Origin: Dermatemys mawii
Taxonomy: Eukaryota > Chordata > Testudines > Dermatemydidae
DNA length: 64,000 nucleotides
NCBI GenBank assembly: GCA_007922305.1
Contig: ML677335.1
Span: forward strand, 42,576,804-42,640,803
Reading direction: 5' to 3'
This document shows, piece after piece, positions 40,425 to 51,508 of this stretch. Made by a program: the position numbers and the translations under genes. The number at the start of each line of letters is the position of its first letter. Positions within the stretch are counted from its first letter, which is position 1. Below the pieces are notes generated by a model. The model did no database searches and was not told the origin of the DNA. It saw nothing but the letters and a program-made list of their open reading frames with translations.

Positions 40425-40950
40425 ATGTTGTAAGCAAAATACAAGATGTACTTCTTCCACCTACTTAGCACTGATAAGGCCTCAACTGGCATATTGTGTC
40501 CAGTTCTGACCACCACACTTTGGGAAAGATGTGGACAAACTGGAAAGAAACAAAATGATTAAATGCCTAGAAAACCTGACCTACCAAGAAATACTGGGGG
40601 AAAATGGCTTGTTTAGTCTGGAGAAAAGATGGCGGGTAGGGGGGCACATAAAAGGTTATAAAGAGGAGGGAGATAAATTGTTCTCCTTGTCCACTGAGGA
40701 CAGGACAAGAAGTAAAGGGCTTAAATTTACCAAAGGAGATTAAATTTAGACATTAGGAAAAGCATCTTGTCAGGGTAGTTAAGCACTGCAACAAATTATC
40801 TAGGGAGGTTTTAGAATCTGTCAGCAGAGGTTTTTAAGAACAGGTTAGACAAACACCCATTAGGGATGGTCTAGATAACTTAGTCCTATCTCATTGGAGG
40901 ACTGAACTAGGTAACCTATCAAGGACCTTTCAAGTCTTACATTTCTATGA
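40425..40950 (+). mobile_element. CR1 LINE 3' end, sense
   Basis: Landmarks in order are TAAGGCCTCAACTGGCATAT, TTGTGTCCAGTTCTGACCAC, AAAATGATTAAATGCCTAGA, GGACAAGAAGTAAAGGGCTT and the terminal CATTTCTATGA. This is the usual order for the 3' end of turtle/bird CR1 elements, whose tail is an ATTCTATGA-type octamer. 5'-truncated and non-coding. Confidence 0.85.
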
Positions 40951-41364
40951 TGATTTGTTTTGACTTTTTGAAATTTGAATTTAAAACTGCACTTAAACAT
41001 GCAGTTATGTTTTTATCAATTGACAGTTGTGCTTCTGGACAGGGTAAATAGCTTTAATACTTTAAGAATAGCTAAGCAAGTTCAACGTGTGGGTGATTTG
41101 AATTTTTTTAAAAAAATAACCTAAGTACTTACTACACTAACAGCTTATTGTCCTTGTGGGTATTTCCTTTTATTAAGTAAAGGAACTGCAGCAAATACTG
41201 CAATAACACAAAATACACGATGCAGTAAACTTTTAAAAAAAAATTCATAGTACATGTTGGTACAAAGCCAACAGGTGAGTGAAGGGAAGGTGGGAGGAGA
41301 GGTAATGTCAGTCTTCAAATCACTTCCCTCTGTGTAACATGTGTGAATGTGTCTCCAACAGAAA

Positions 41365-41637
41365 ATGATCCACAGTCTGTTTCTTATAAACTGTTCTGGT
41401 GATATATTCTTGGAGAAGCACTGGAAGAGCGTTGTGAGCCAATCTGTGTGTGATTATTTCTTTGAAGCTCAGGAGAAAGCAGCTGATGTTGAGAATGTGC
41501 CTCCTGTCATCTCAACGCCCCACCACTACCTCATCAGTATCTACCGGGAAAAAATCTTCTTTGTGTCTGTCATACAGACAGAAGTGTCACCACTCTTTGT
41601 AATTGAATTCCTGCACCGAGTAGCAGATACATTCCAG
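41365..41637 (+). CDS. AP3M1: AP3M1 coding exon 1 (residues 1-91)
   Basis: The acceptor GTCTCCAACAG at 41,351-41,361 leaves three bases (AAA) before the ATG. The exon encodes MIHSLFLINC through HRVADTFQ and ends after CAG at 41,637. The donor GTCTGT departs from consensus at +3 (C) and +5 (G is kept only at +5 by position), so it is weak. The protein junction to DYFGEC in the next exon is nevertheless the conserved one. The open frame runs on four residues into the intron before a stop. Confidence 0.96.
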
Positions 41638-44600
41638 GTCTGTCACCGATAAATTCTTTGAATTTTCAGATTGGCCAAATGTGTGTGTCTTGCACAAGTT
41701 TAAAAAAATAGTAACAAAACCCTCCCTGTCAATAATCTGATTCCCCTTGTGATCTGTGGTGACTTTTTTAAAGCACAGTTTTGCTTAATAAACCACACAG
41801 TCACAAAAGGTTTGCTTTGTTTCTTTACTTGTAAATATTAACTTGCAGCAAACTTACACTTCAAACAAAACAAATACAAAACAAATACTGATTTACAAAA
41901 GCTTCCATCATGTGATACTGATGCATCTGGTGTAATAAAACTGCCAGTTACAATTGTAATTTTTGTAATAATGAGAATTCTAATGATTAAATCATAAGTC
42001 AGAACTGAAAACTGAACAATGACCAGAGACTGTACCCATATTTGCACTGGACTCTATTATAGTCCTGTGATTCAAGACATGTCCAGAAATGCCCTTGCTA
42101 GCATTTATTATTTGTTTTATAAGCAAAATAAACTTTAAAGTGTTTTTAATATGAATACAAATCCTTTTCCTTTGTAATCTCTGATTTGTTTAGGATTATT
42201 TTGGAGAGTGCTCTGAGACTGCAATTAAGGACAATGTGGTTATTGTGTATGAGCTTCTAGAAGAAATGTTAGACAATGGCTTTCCATTGGCAACGGAATC
42301 AAATATCTTAAAAGAGTTGATTAAACCTCCCACGATTCTGCGCTCTGTTGTCAATTCCATCACAGGTATGATTAAAACAGCCAACTAGCTTTGAAGTTTA
42401 AGTATAATGAATTAACTACTCTCTTTGGGATACCAGTAGTTCACAGTCAAGCTGGAAGGGCATATCGAGTGGGGTCCCACAATGATTGGTCCTGGGTTCA
42501 GTTCTGTTCAATATCTTCATCAATGATTTAGATAATGATATAGAAAATATACTTACACTTTGTCGATGATACCAAGCTGGGAGGGGCTGTTTTGGAGGAT
42601 AGGATTAAAATTCAAAATGATCTGGACAAAAACTGGAGAAATGGTCTGAAATAAACAGGATGAAATTCAATAAGGACAATGCAAAGTACTCAGTTAGGAA
42701 GGAACAATCAGTCACACACATACAAAATGAAAAATGACTACCTAGGAGGAAGTACTGTGGAAAGCAATCTGGGGGTCAGAGTGGGTCACAAGGTAAATAC
42801 GAGTCAATGTTGTTGTTGTTATCACTGTTGCAAAAAAAGCAAACCTCATTCTGAGATGAGTGTTGTAAACAAGACACATGAAGTAATTCTTCTGCTCTGT
42901 TCCAGTGATTAGGTGGAATTATACATGGCCTTAACTGGAATATTGTTGCCTAGTTCTGGGTGCCACATTTTAAGAAAGATGGACAAATTTGACCAAGTCC
43001 AGAGAAGAACAAAAATGATTAAAGGTCTAGAAAACATGACCAATGAGGATAGATTGAATAAACTTAGTTTAGTCTGGAGAAGACTGAAAAAGGACATAAT
43101 AGTTTAAGTACCCTAAAAGATGTTACAAGGAGGAGGATGAAAAATTATATTCCTTAACCTCTGAGGTAGGACAAGAAGCAGTGAGCTTAAATTGCAGGTA
43201 GAGAGGTTTACGTTGGACTTTAGGAAAAACTTCCTTAACTGTCCTGGAACAAATTGCCTAAAGCAGCAGTGGAATCTCAGTCGTTGGAGGTTTTTAAGAA
43301 CTGGTTAGACAAACACCTGTCAGGAATGGTTTCGTTTGTTACTTAGTTATGCCTCAAGTGTAAGGGACTAGACTAGAGGACCTCTCTATGTCCCTTACAG
43401 TCCTACACTTCTGTTGTTCTAAATTTACCTTTAAGTATCATCATGTTTCTATCAAAACTTTGACTCTAGGAGGGTGAAATATTAAAGTGTGCCTTAAGCA
43501 ACACTGGCTCCTAAATCACTAATCCTGCATTATTAGCACCCTAAAAGCTCCTGCTGACTCAGGTCAAATATTTAGAGGTGCACAGAATGCAGAGTACAGC
43601 ACTGTCAGAAAGGACTCTCAGAAAATGTGACTCTGGATCATCCAATTAAGGAAATCCTGGTGTTTATAATTTGTGGTTCCTGGGTTTGTCTTATTTTGGT
43701 TCATAACTGTGGGATCTGGAACCAACATCTTTTAATGGATTGTTTGTGTTTAAATTGTCTATTTCCCAGGCAGTAGCAATATGGGCGAAACACTTCCCAC
43801 TGGACAGCTGTCCAACATTCCTTGGCGCAGAGCAGTGGTAAAGTACACAAACAATGAAGCCTATTTTGATGTAATTGAAGAAATAGATGCAATTATAGAC
43901 AAATCAGGTAAGAAGTCATGTCAACGTAGATTTGCTCGTCAAAGGACGTTTCAACATTAAACAGCACTAGCTAAATAAAGAATTCAAGCAGTCTAACAGT
44001 CTTATACATAACAAATGAGTATGCTGCCTGTTGGAAATACCATGCACAAATGTATTTCTTTAACCTCCTAAAAGCAGTATGGCCTGAGCCACTTGCAAAT
44101 CAAAAGCTTGATGAGTAAGAAGTACCTGCATTTAGAGAATTATGGTTTTATCTATTGGTACCTTCTTACAGTTACTAAAGAGAACCTATTTCTTGAAGGC
44201 CAAAGCTTTAAGCTGATCTGTTAGCATAAAAAAAACAGTGGACAGAAAGATAACAACTCCTGGGGACAGGAACCTCCAGCTGTTTCTTTGCCAAAATGTA
44301 AATTTCTCACTCACACCCTTTTTCCTGCCAAAAAATGGCCAGTTAACCAGGTGATGGTCTGTTTGATTTTGTGGACACTTGGCTGAGGCATCAGTTTGCC
44401 TTTTATCACTGAGGAACTAGCTTGTGACTGCTCTTAGTAATATCATACAATAAAATCTTAACTTTACATACACTGTTGCCAGACATTTTACCAGGACAAT
44501 TATGATGATCAGCAAATTGAGTTTTCAAAGGATCCCTTACAAGGCATGCTTCAAACAGAATTTATCATGGTCTTGTAAAAGAGGTGAACATTGTCACAAT

Positions 44601-47600
44601 ATTCTCAAATACATATTGGCCACTGCTAGGGAGAGGATGCTTGTTGAGACACAGCAATGTTTTATGTAGCAAATCCTGTGTGATTAAGCAATAATCACCT
44701 GGGATGGGACCTGAACAATTGCTTGCTGCAGCTGGTATACCTCAGCAAGCCGCCTGTGACATACGTACCAAGAATGATACTTTCTGTTTGCATAGCTGGG
44801 TGCTGAACACTGAATATGGTGCATTTATGGTGTTGTGGGTTTTTTTTTTTGTTTTCTTTTAAGTGCACCTCCTATTATATCTGGCAAGCTGACCACAGTA
44901 TACTAAATCATGGCTCTCTCTCACTACTTTTCCAGGTTCCACAGTTTTTGCAGAAATTCAAGGTGTCATTGATGCCTGCATCAAGTTGTCAGGAATGCCT
45001 GATCTTTCTCTTTCTTTCATGGTAAACCTAGCAATGCAATGGGCCATCTAAATGTAACTGTTTTTGTGTTGTATTTCTAGCAGAGTTATGCAAAAAAGAT
45101 TGAAATGGTGCCTTCCATTCATAGTGTATTGAGCGAAGACTCCGGCTGCTTCATCACTCAGCAGAATACTCTTATGTAGCCTTCAGCCATGTTATCCATT
45201 TTGAATAGTGCATGAAGCTTTGCATTGCTGTCACTGTTATCTGTATTTCCCAGTAATTGGTAATGGGGATGTAGAGCCTTTTGCCCCTTCGCCAGCAGTA
45301 ACTGTGACAGCTGCCATTATCTGATTGTGGTTCAGAGGCCCAACACTGGGTGGTCAAATCAAAATCTGTTCTCCTCATTTGGCTTTCTTGTTGGCATCCT
45401 CAGCACCAAGGGCAAAGGAGTGAATGCTCATGGAGATTAAATTGCCTTCTCTCCCTTTAAGCAATCCCTACAAGTCACAGCTTGGGCACCGTGAGGGGGA
45501 ACTGGCATTTCTACTGTCAAGTCTGATGATCAGGACTGTCAGCCTAGCACAGGGGCAGGCAAACATTTTGGCCTGAGGATCAAACTGTGCCTCCCCAAAC
45601 AGCCAGGTGTGGCCTGGCCCCTGCCCCCATCCAACCCCCCCTTGTTCTCCTCCAACCCCTCGCTTCTCGCACAGGACTCCTGCCCCATCCAACCCACCCA
45701 CTCCCTGTCCCCTGTACACCCACGCTGCCCAGAGCACCAGGACAGGCAGCCACTCCGCCCGGCTGGAGCCAGTCACACCACTGTGGAGCACAGAGCACTG
45801 GATCAGGCTGTGGCTCTGCAGCTGTGCTGCCTGACAAGAACTGGCAGCCCCACTGCCCAGAGCATTGCACCAGGACACAGTAAGCTGAGGCTCTGGGGGG
45901 CAGGGGAACAACAGGAGGGGCTGGGGGCTAGCCTCCCAGACCAGGAGTTCTGGGGCCAGGTAGGAGGGGCTCTCTGGTCTAGCCCCTCTCTGTAGCAGCA
46001 AAGCTGGGGTGGTGAGCGGGGGAGGGAATAAGCCAACTGATTTCAAACCTTCACCATATGTGGAAGAAGCTTACATCTATCTCATTTCCTGTAGAACCCG
46101 AGGCTTCTGGATGACGTCAGTTTCCATCCCTGTATTCGGTTCAAGCGTTGGGAGTCTGAAAGAGTGCTCTCATTTATTCCTCCAGATGGCAACTTCAGAC
46201 TGATATCCTACCGTGTGAGCTCCCAAAAGTAAGTTTGTGTTAGCTACCCAGTCTTCACTGGGACTTATCTGCATCATACATTAGCTCATGCAAGAGGGGA
46301 GCAAATTCCAGTGTGGACTGAGATATTGTGGCGTACATTGCCTGTGCGGACCCTGCTGGCGTGCACTAAAAGTTTCAAACAGGATTCATTAATGTTTGTT
46401 TATGCACATCAGCAGGCTCCACGTGGACCATTTTGTGTGCACCATGGTAGTGCACACTGGAATCCACACCCCACTTGTGGGCTAATGCACCCTGTAAACA
46501 AGCCCTGAATAATCTCATGCACATTTCCATTTGCTCTGATTTATGATTTAATGACTAGAATTCTCATTATTGCTAAATGCATGTTCATGGGTAGCTGTCC
46601 GAGATTTATTTAAGCTGATGCCCTGTCAGTTTTTCTAATATAAAAAAAATCCTTCTTGGTAGAGATGCTGATATCTCAGCTCTGATTGTTCAACTGGGCA
46701 CATCACTAGCTTGTAACAGAACATTTAACTCCTGATGTTTCCATTGCTAAAAACTGTTCTGTAATTAAGACACTATCTCTGTATTACATTGATCTTCACT
46801 GGCTTAAAAAAAACCTCCACTACATTGCACTCTTCAAGCTCAGTTTCATTTTAATGTAGGCAAAAGTGAGAATGTGTCCTGTCAGATTGCTTGTAAGTAC
46901 CTTTTTGTATTGTTGTAAAACTGTTCATCCCCAGTAGAACTTGCTATTGCATTACAAACCATTAACTTAAGGACTTCTGATTTTTCTTTTTCCCCTTTTT
47001 GGTTTTGTTTTGAAAAGTATTTTCTTTCTAGAGAAATTGGTTTTGATTTATCCTGCCAACACCATGATAGAGAAGAATCCTCTGCAAACTATACTTTTTA
47101 TTTCCCCTAATTTATCTGAAGTAGCCTTTTCTGCTAAGTGCATTTGATTCCCAGTTTCTGTCTTCTTCAGCTTGGTAGCAATTCCTGTGTATGTGAAACA
47201 CACAATCAGTTTTAAGGAGAACAGCTCTTCAGGGAGATTCGATGTTACAATTGGACCTAAACAGAATATGGGGAAGACAGTGGAAGGAGTCATTGTGACG
47301 GTTCATATGCCAAAAGCTGTACTAAACATGAACCTTACTTCCACACAAGGCAGCTATACATTTGATCCCGTCCTTAAAGTAAGTCTTGAGCTGTTTATTT
47401 CTGTCTTTAAATTGAATGCAGGCAAAATTATAGAAATGGAGAGAGCTTCATACTCAAGTGCTTTGCATGACTAGCAAAAATATAAACTTAACCATTCAAT
47501 ATAGTTTGATCTCTGAAACTTGTGGTTTTATCATTTTCTTTGGTAAATTTTTAAGGGCCACAGTCATCTTTGAAACCACGTTTTGTACCTGTGGTGTTAC

Positions 47601-49244
47601 CATAATTCTAAAAGGGACTACAGAGACACACCCTTTCAGTTTGTTTGTTTTGCATGTTTGCACTTTGTACCAATTTCATTTGTGGTGCATACCCTTCCCC
47701 CAAGCTTTGTGAGAAGACATTTATTTGTAACTGCTGCAGCAGAACTTTAAACTCAGATAGCAAGTAGCAAGCGGGTATAAACTGCAACAGGCAAAATAGC
47801 CAGTAAGTAGCAGAATAGGGGGGTAGATTTGAGTGTTTGCTGTTGCTCTCATGCCACCCAAAAAACCCTTATAAACAAACAGGGAGTGGAATGGAAAACA
47901 GTTGACTTATTATTTTGCTTCTCAGAATTATGTTGGAATGATATATTCAGACTTACGCATCTTGCACGTGGGAGTTGACACCCAGATCTCCTAAAGTTTT
48001 CTTTGAAGCTTAAGAGCAATTATAGCAGGTTCGGGTTTGGGCCAAGTCCCACAACTGTATGTTTCATGTCATCTTCTGAGCTTGCTGCTGCCCCAGGAAG
48101 TTGCCAGTTAACTCTCTTGATTTGAGCAAGAAGCAAAAAAGTTTCCCAAAAAAGAGAGTGATTAAAAAGGAAAATGTTATTGAATCAAAGTGAACAGAGC
48201 CCAAGGCAGACAAACCTACCAGAACTTTGCTCTTTTGCCCACCTTCCCTTCCCACCTGGGGCAAAGAGCCCCAAAACAGACAAGTAAAACCTACTTGCAC
48301 ATCCACCTTCTGGTTTTTCTCGAGTTGGTAAAATCACGCAGTGATCAGTCTCTACCCCTCGTTCAGGACAACGCATTTGGGAAGAGGCAAAATAAAAAGT
48401 AGGAAAGAATTTAGAAAATCTTGCTGTCTCCCCCATTTAATGTGCTCCCCTCAGTGTAACTCCTTGTTTATTAGCACACACAGACGTGAAATTGTGTCCA
48501 AAGGACTGTGTGGGGCTTGGAACCAAAACTCAATTTGCATTAGTACGCTAGTTAGTCTGCTGGCCTATCATACATCACAGGGCACTTGATCTGCCCCTGT
48601 GGAGCCAGGCAAGCACACATTGTGTCCATTCCTACCTCCTGTTCAGTTCAATGTATGATCAGGCTGCAGTTGCAAAACCCTGCTCCTACAGTTCTGCTGA
48701 CTTGCATCTGATGCCTGTTGCCAGCATGCATGTCCTGTTAATTTTGATACGTTAAAAGCTTTAATGGAATGGAGAGAATGGCCAAAGGGGGGCTTTTATA
48801 TTAATCTTTCCTTCTAAGAGTAACCATCACCTGAAACAATTGAACCTATAAATCCCTGGTGATGCAGATAGTCTTCCAACTGCAAATCCCTCTTCTTCCA
48901 CCTCTCTGCTCCTCTTCCTTCTCTCCACCCCCCAACTCTCTCCTACCCGGGTACCTGCTGGCTTTATGCTGCCTCCCCTCATCACTTGTGCCCTATTGAC
49001 TTATCCAAGTTACTTATCAGGAATCATTGCTAAGGAAATGGGTCCCACTTAAAAGTTCCTGACCCCAGGTCATTGCTCTCATCTGGCAGCAGGAAGGCAG
49101 GTTTACTTTGGATTTAATCCAAGCAGGGTCCTGCCCAGACCTGGTGTCCAGCTGCCAGAATTTTTCTACAGACTAATTGCCCTGCCCAACCCACAAACTA
49201 GCAGCTGGAGATTAGCAAATACTTTGTCAAGGTAAACTCCACTC

Positions 49245-49284
<40 letters not shown>

Positions 49285-51259
49285 GTGTTAACTTGGGACA
49301 TTGGCAAAATTACCCCCCAAAAGCTACCAAATCTTAAGGGCATAGTGAATCTACAGTCTGGAGCCCCAAAGCCAGAGGAGAATCCCAGCCTAAATGTTCA
49401 GTTTAAGATACAACAGCTAGCTATTTCAGGTGAGACGGACGCATTAACCAGAACTAATACAATTGGAGGCGGTAGGGGAATTGTAGGAGTCTCCTAGCTT
49501 TGAATTGGAGCTGTTGACCTAGGGAATCTGTAGAACACAGAGCAGAGTTCAGTTCAAATAGATGAAGTTACCTTGAAACATGAACAGTTCCATCTTGCAA
49601 GTAGAAAATTGTGAAATCTTGATAATTTCTCATGGCCTTTCTCAGGCAAAATAATGGGCATTTCACAGGCTTCTGCCTAGAACATACATGAACTTCTCTG
49701 GTGCAGGACGAGGAAGAGTTTTAAGGTAGGGGGCAGTCCAGTTTTCCTTAGTTCTTTGACTTCCATGGGCCTAACGCAGGAAACACCCATCCTGATTATC
49801 AGTGACGACAATTTTATTTTGGAAAACTATTTCTCCTCCTACCTCTGGTAATCCTAGGAAGCTCTTAACTGCCTCCATCAGCTTCAGAGAAACTCCTCTA
49901 GTTTCAGAGCATGAAATCAAACCCAAAGGCTACAGTGTTAATACAGCCATAGACCTGAGAAATTAAGCATGCAGGGCCCAGTCCTGCAAACAAACACAAT
50001 GTATGTGACTACCATTGAAACAAATTGATTTGTGTAAAGTCACTCACAGAAGCAAGTGTTTGCAGGAACAGGGCCTTAACCTTAACTCTGGCATATTCTA
50101 TGCATTTGATTATGCACATGCAGAAAATATTACTTACAACCTAATGAGGTAGGAGCGAGGATCAGTGAGGGCAGTGGATTAGCAAGGGCAGAAGACAGTG
50201 TTAAGTTCTAGAATGCTGTGGTGGCCAGGTATACAGCAAATCACCACACCTGGCACCTCAGGCACAGCCTCTGGAGCGCTGCAGTGCAGCTGAGGAGGCC
50301 ACTCACCTAGTGAAACGCTGCTCAACTTGTGCTGGCCTGTCCCAAGGACTTTCTAGACTCCTCATTGCTGACTCCAAAGCCTCTTGAATGGCTGAAATTT
50401 GAGTCACCAGCTGAGGCCCTTTCAAGACACACACATGTTCCCTCTCTGTTTTGAGCTTTTTCCATCTCTTGTAGCTGTGCTTATATGCATTTGCTAATGA
50501 CTGCATGCTGTACAGTGCGAGACTTGAACAAATCAGGATTAATGGCCTCAGTTGTAAGGGATGACTTTCAAAAAGGTGTGTTTTTTAGCATCAGCTAGCA
50601 GCCAAAGGCATAGCAAGAACTAGTGGAAATACCCAGATTGGAAATAAATGCAAACTTATAACCATGAGGGAAACTAACCATTGCTGGCACTGACCAAGGG
50701 CTGCTGTAGTTTTCCATCATTTGAAAGCTTTTAAAGCAAGAGTGAATGTCTTTGTAAAAGCTCTGCTATAGTCCAATTGCCTATTTGGCTCAGAGTTGGA
50801 ATTATTAGGGGTAGCTATTGTACGGGATGTACTATGCAGCAGGTCAGACTGGATCAGTGATCCTTACTCTTCTGTGTACCAAGATCTCTCTCTCATTTAG
50901 CAGTATAGGAGAGACGGGGTGGCCACACTGCAGGTTAAGAAGCCCTAGACTAGAAGATTACAGTAATCCCTTCTGACATAAAAATCCACTGAGAAAGGAA
51001 GGTTAAAGGAGAAACCAATTCAAAGTGAACAGTAGTGCTTGCTAGGTGGAAGAATTAAACTCCTCTGCACAGGGCATTTCCAAAGCAGGTTATTCAGACT
51101 TCAAGGGGAAAGGAGTGTGAAAATGTAAACTCTTGCTCTTATGTTCCCCTTTGTGTAGGACTGAAAGTAAATCGCCTTGACATGTTTGGAGAGAAATACA
51201 AGCCTTTTAAAGGTGTCAAGTACATCACAAAAGCAGGAAAATTCCAAGTCCGGACTTGA
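41365..51259 (+). CDS. AP3M1: AP3M1, AP-3 adaptor complex subunit mu-1 (eight coding exons)
   Basis: AP-3 mu-1 is the medium subunit of the AP-3 adaptor. It binds tyrosine-based (YxxPhi) sorting signals and directs cargo from endosomes and the TGN to lysosomes and lysosome-related organelles. Eight exons (41,365-41,637; 42,194-42,365; 43,770-43,907; 44,936-45,021; 46,095-46,228; 47,171-47,378; 49,285-49,429; 51,159-51,259) join into 1,257 bases, giving 418 residues plus TGA. This is exactly the human length, with all phases matching. The N-terminal longin-like part (about residues 1-140) starts MIHSLFLINCSGDIFLEKHW. The mu homology domain (about 176-417) ends KAGKFQVRT. Only scattered conservative changes from human were seen. 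Flanking genes are ADK (divergent) and VCL (convergent). A non-coding first exon is expected near 20.5-21.3 kb. Confidence 0.97.
42194..42365 (+). CDS. AP3M1: AP3M1 coding exon 2 (residues 92-148 and first base of 149)
   Basis: Acceptor TTTGTTTAG, then GATTATTTTGG (DYFGECSETAIKDNVVIV) through SVVNSIT and a split Gly codon. The donor GTATGATT is at 42,366. It completes the longin-like domain. A CR1 element begins only some 60 bases downstream in the intron. Confidence 0.96.
42430..43425 (+). mobile_element. CR1 LINE 3' portion, sense, in AP3M1 intron
   Basis: Landmarks in order are GAGTGGGGTCCCACAATGAT, TTCAATATCTTCATCAATGA, GATGATACCAAGCTGGGAGG, GGTCTAGAAAACATGACCAA, GGACAAGAAGCAGTGAGCTT and GACTAGACTAGAGGACCTCT. 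This covers the end of the reverse-transcriptase ORF and the 3' region of a turtle-type CR1. Many indels, inactive. It fills most of the intron between coding exons 2 and 3. Confidence 0.88.
43770..43907 (+). CDS. AP3M1: AP3M1 coding exon 3 (residues 149-194 and first base of 195)
   Basis: Acceptor CTATTTCCCAG, then GCAGTAGCAAT (GSSNMGETLPTGQLSNIPWR) through VIEEIDAIIDKS and a split Gly. Donor GTAAGAAG. The linker between the longin part and the mu homology domain ends here, and the domain begins about WRRAVVKYTNNEAYFDV. Human has Gly-Val where this reads Val-Val (RRAV). Confidence 0.96.
44470..44560. repeat. Dispersed repeat, copy 2
   Basis: TACACTGTTGCCAGACATTT... through GAGTTTTCAAAGGATCCCTT and ACAAGGCATGCTTCAAACAG corresponds to 26,552-26,665. 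Unidentified repeat family. Confidence 0.65.
44936..45021 (+). CDS. AP3M1: AP3M1 coding exon 4 (residues 195-223)
   Basis: Acceptor CTACTTTTCCAG, then GTTCCACAG (GSTVFAEIQGVIDACIKL) to SLSFM, donor GTAAACC at 45,022. This forms strands of the mu homology domain. Residues match human throughout. Confidence 0.96.
45550..46060. mobile_element. hAT-like element fragment next to AP3M1 exon 5
   Basis: The left end CAGGGGCAGGCAAACATTTTG has the usual hAT-type terminus. The interior is GC-rich with CCCCATCCAACCC-type words and CCAGGAGTTCTGGGGCCAG. Long overlapping open frames on both strands come from this composition. The right end was not located precisely but lies within tens of bases of the AP3M1 acceptor at 46,094. 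Confidence 0.6.
46095..46228 (+). CDS. AP3M1: AP3M1 coding exon 5 (residues 224-267 and two bases of 268)
   Basis: Acceptor CATTTCCTGTAG, then AACCCGAGGC (NPRLLDDVSFHPCIRFKRWE) to ISYRVSSQ plus AA. Donor GTAAGTTT at 46,229. FKRWES and the ISYR stretch are the core of the cargo-signal binding face of mu subunits. Identical to human by eye. Confidence 0.96.
46256..46507. mobile_element. MITE just downstream of AP3M1 exon 5
   Basis: The left end GGGACTTATCTGCATCATAC, then ATTAGCTCATG, and the right end CTAATGCACCCTGTAAACAAG then CCC form imperfect inverted repeats. It begins under 30 bases after the splice donor. Confidence 0.6.
47171..47378 (+). CDS. AP3M1: AP3M1 coding exon 6 (last base of residue 268 to 337)
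   Basis: Acceptor TCTGTCTTCTTCAG, then CTTGGTAGC (NLVAIPVYVKHTISFKENSS) to TQGSYTFDPVLK. Donor GTAAGTCT at 47,379. A few conservative differences from human are visible (HT for HS, SSGRFDV for SCGRFDI). Confidence 0.96.
49247..49284 (+). promoter_or_regulatory. Homopolymer polypyrimidine tract and acceptor of AP3M1 exon 7
   Basis: 36 consecutive T followed directly by AG/GTG. It is both the splice acceptor tract and a mononucleotide microsatellite. Confidence 0.95.
49285..49429 (+). CDS. AP3M1: AP3M1 coding exon 7 (residues 338-385 and first base of 386)
   Basis: The exon follows a pure run of 36 T and AG. It encodes VLTWDIGKITPQKLPNLKG, then IVNLQSGAPKPEENPSLNV and IQQLAIS plus a split Gly. 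Donor GTGAGACG at 49,430. Conserved against human. Confidence 0.96.
49974..50076. mobile_element. Short palindromic MITE
   Basis: GGGCCCAGTCCTGCAAACA at the left is mirrored by TGTTTGCAGGAACAGGGCC at the right. The middle (TTTGTGTAAAGTCACTCAC) is the usual sort of centre for this tiny element, which is common in sauropsids. Confidence 0.8.
50840..50985 (+). mobile_element. Possible CR1 tail fragment
   Basis: CAGGTCAGACTGGATCAGTG and CTAGAAGATTACAGTAATCC then CTTCTGACAT resemble terminal words of CR1 3' ends. Short and diverged. Confidence 0.45.
51159..51259 (+). CDS. AP3M1: AP3M1 final coding exon (residues 386-418 and stop)
   Basis: Acceptor CCCCTTTGTGTAG, then GACTGAAAGT (GLKVNRLDMFGEKYKPFKGV) to TKAGKFQVRT and TGA at 51,257-51,259. 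MFGEK where human has MYGEK. The terminus closes the mu homology domain. Confidence 0.97.
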
Positions 51260-51502
51260 GAAGATGCTCTATTTGCCAGAGCAAGTAGTACTATTTTTTT
51301 TCCTTCAGATTTGGAAATTGCAACTGCTTAGTGACATATGTTGCTTAAGCAATTAGGTGTCAATTGAGTAACAATGCACACTAATTCGGGATCAAAGTAT
51401 TTCTGTTCTCAGCAGCTATTCAATGAAAGTGTAGTCTGGTTTTTTATAAACATGGCTTTAAACTAGGTTGATTTTTTTTCAAACACAATTTCACACTTAC
51501 TT

Positions 51503-51508
51503 AATAAA
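51503..51508 (+). terminator. Candidate AP3M1 poly(A) signal, proximal
   Basis: AATAAA, 244 bases after the stop codon, followed within 30 bases by TTTGAACAAGGATTGTTTCG, a GT/T-rich downstream region. Confidence 0.5.

Noticed and set aside
45468..46046. 192-residue minus-strand frame plus several plus-strand frames near AP3M1 exon 5
   Set aside because: Created by the GC-rich hAT-like element. Frames overlap on both strands and resemble no known protein.
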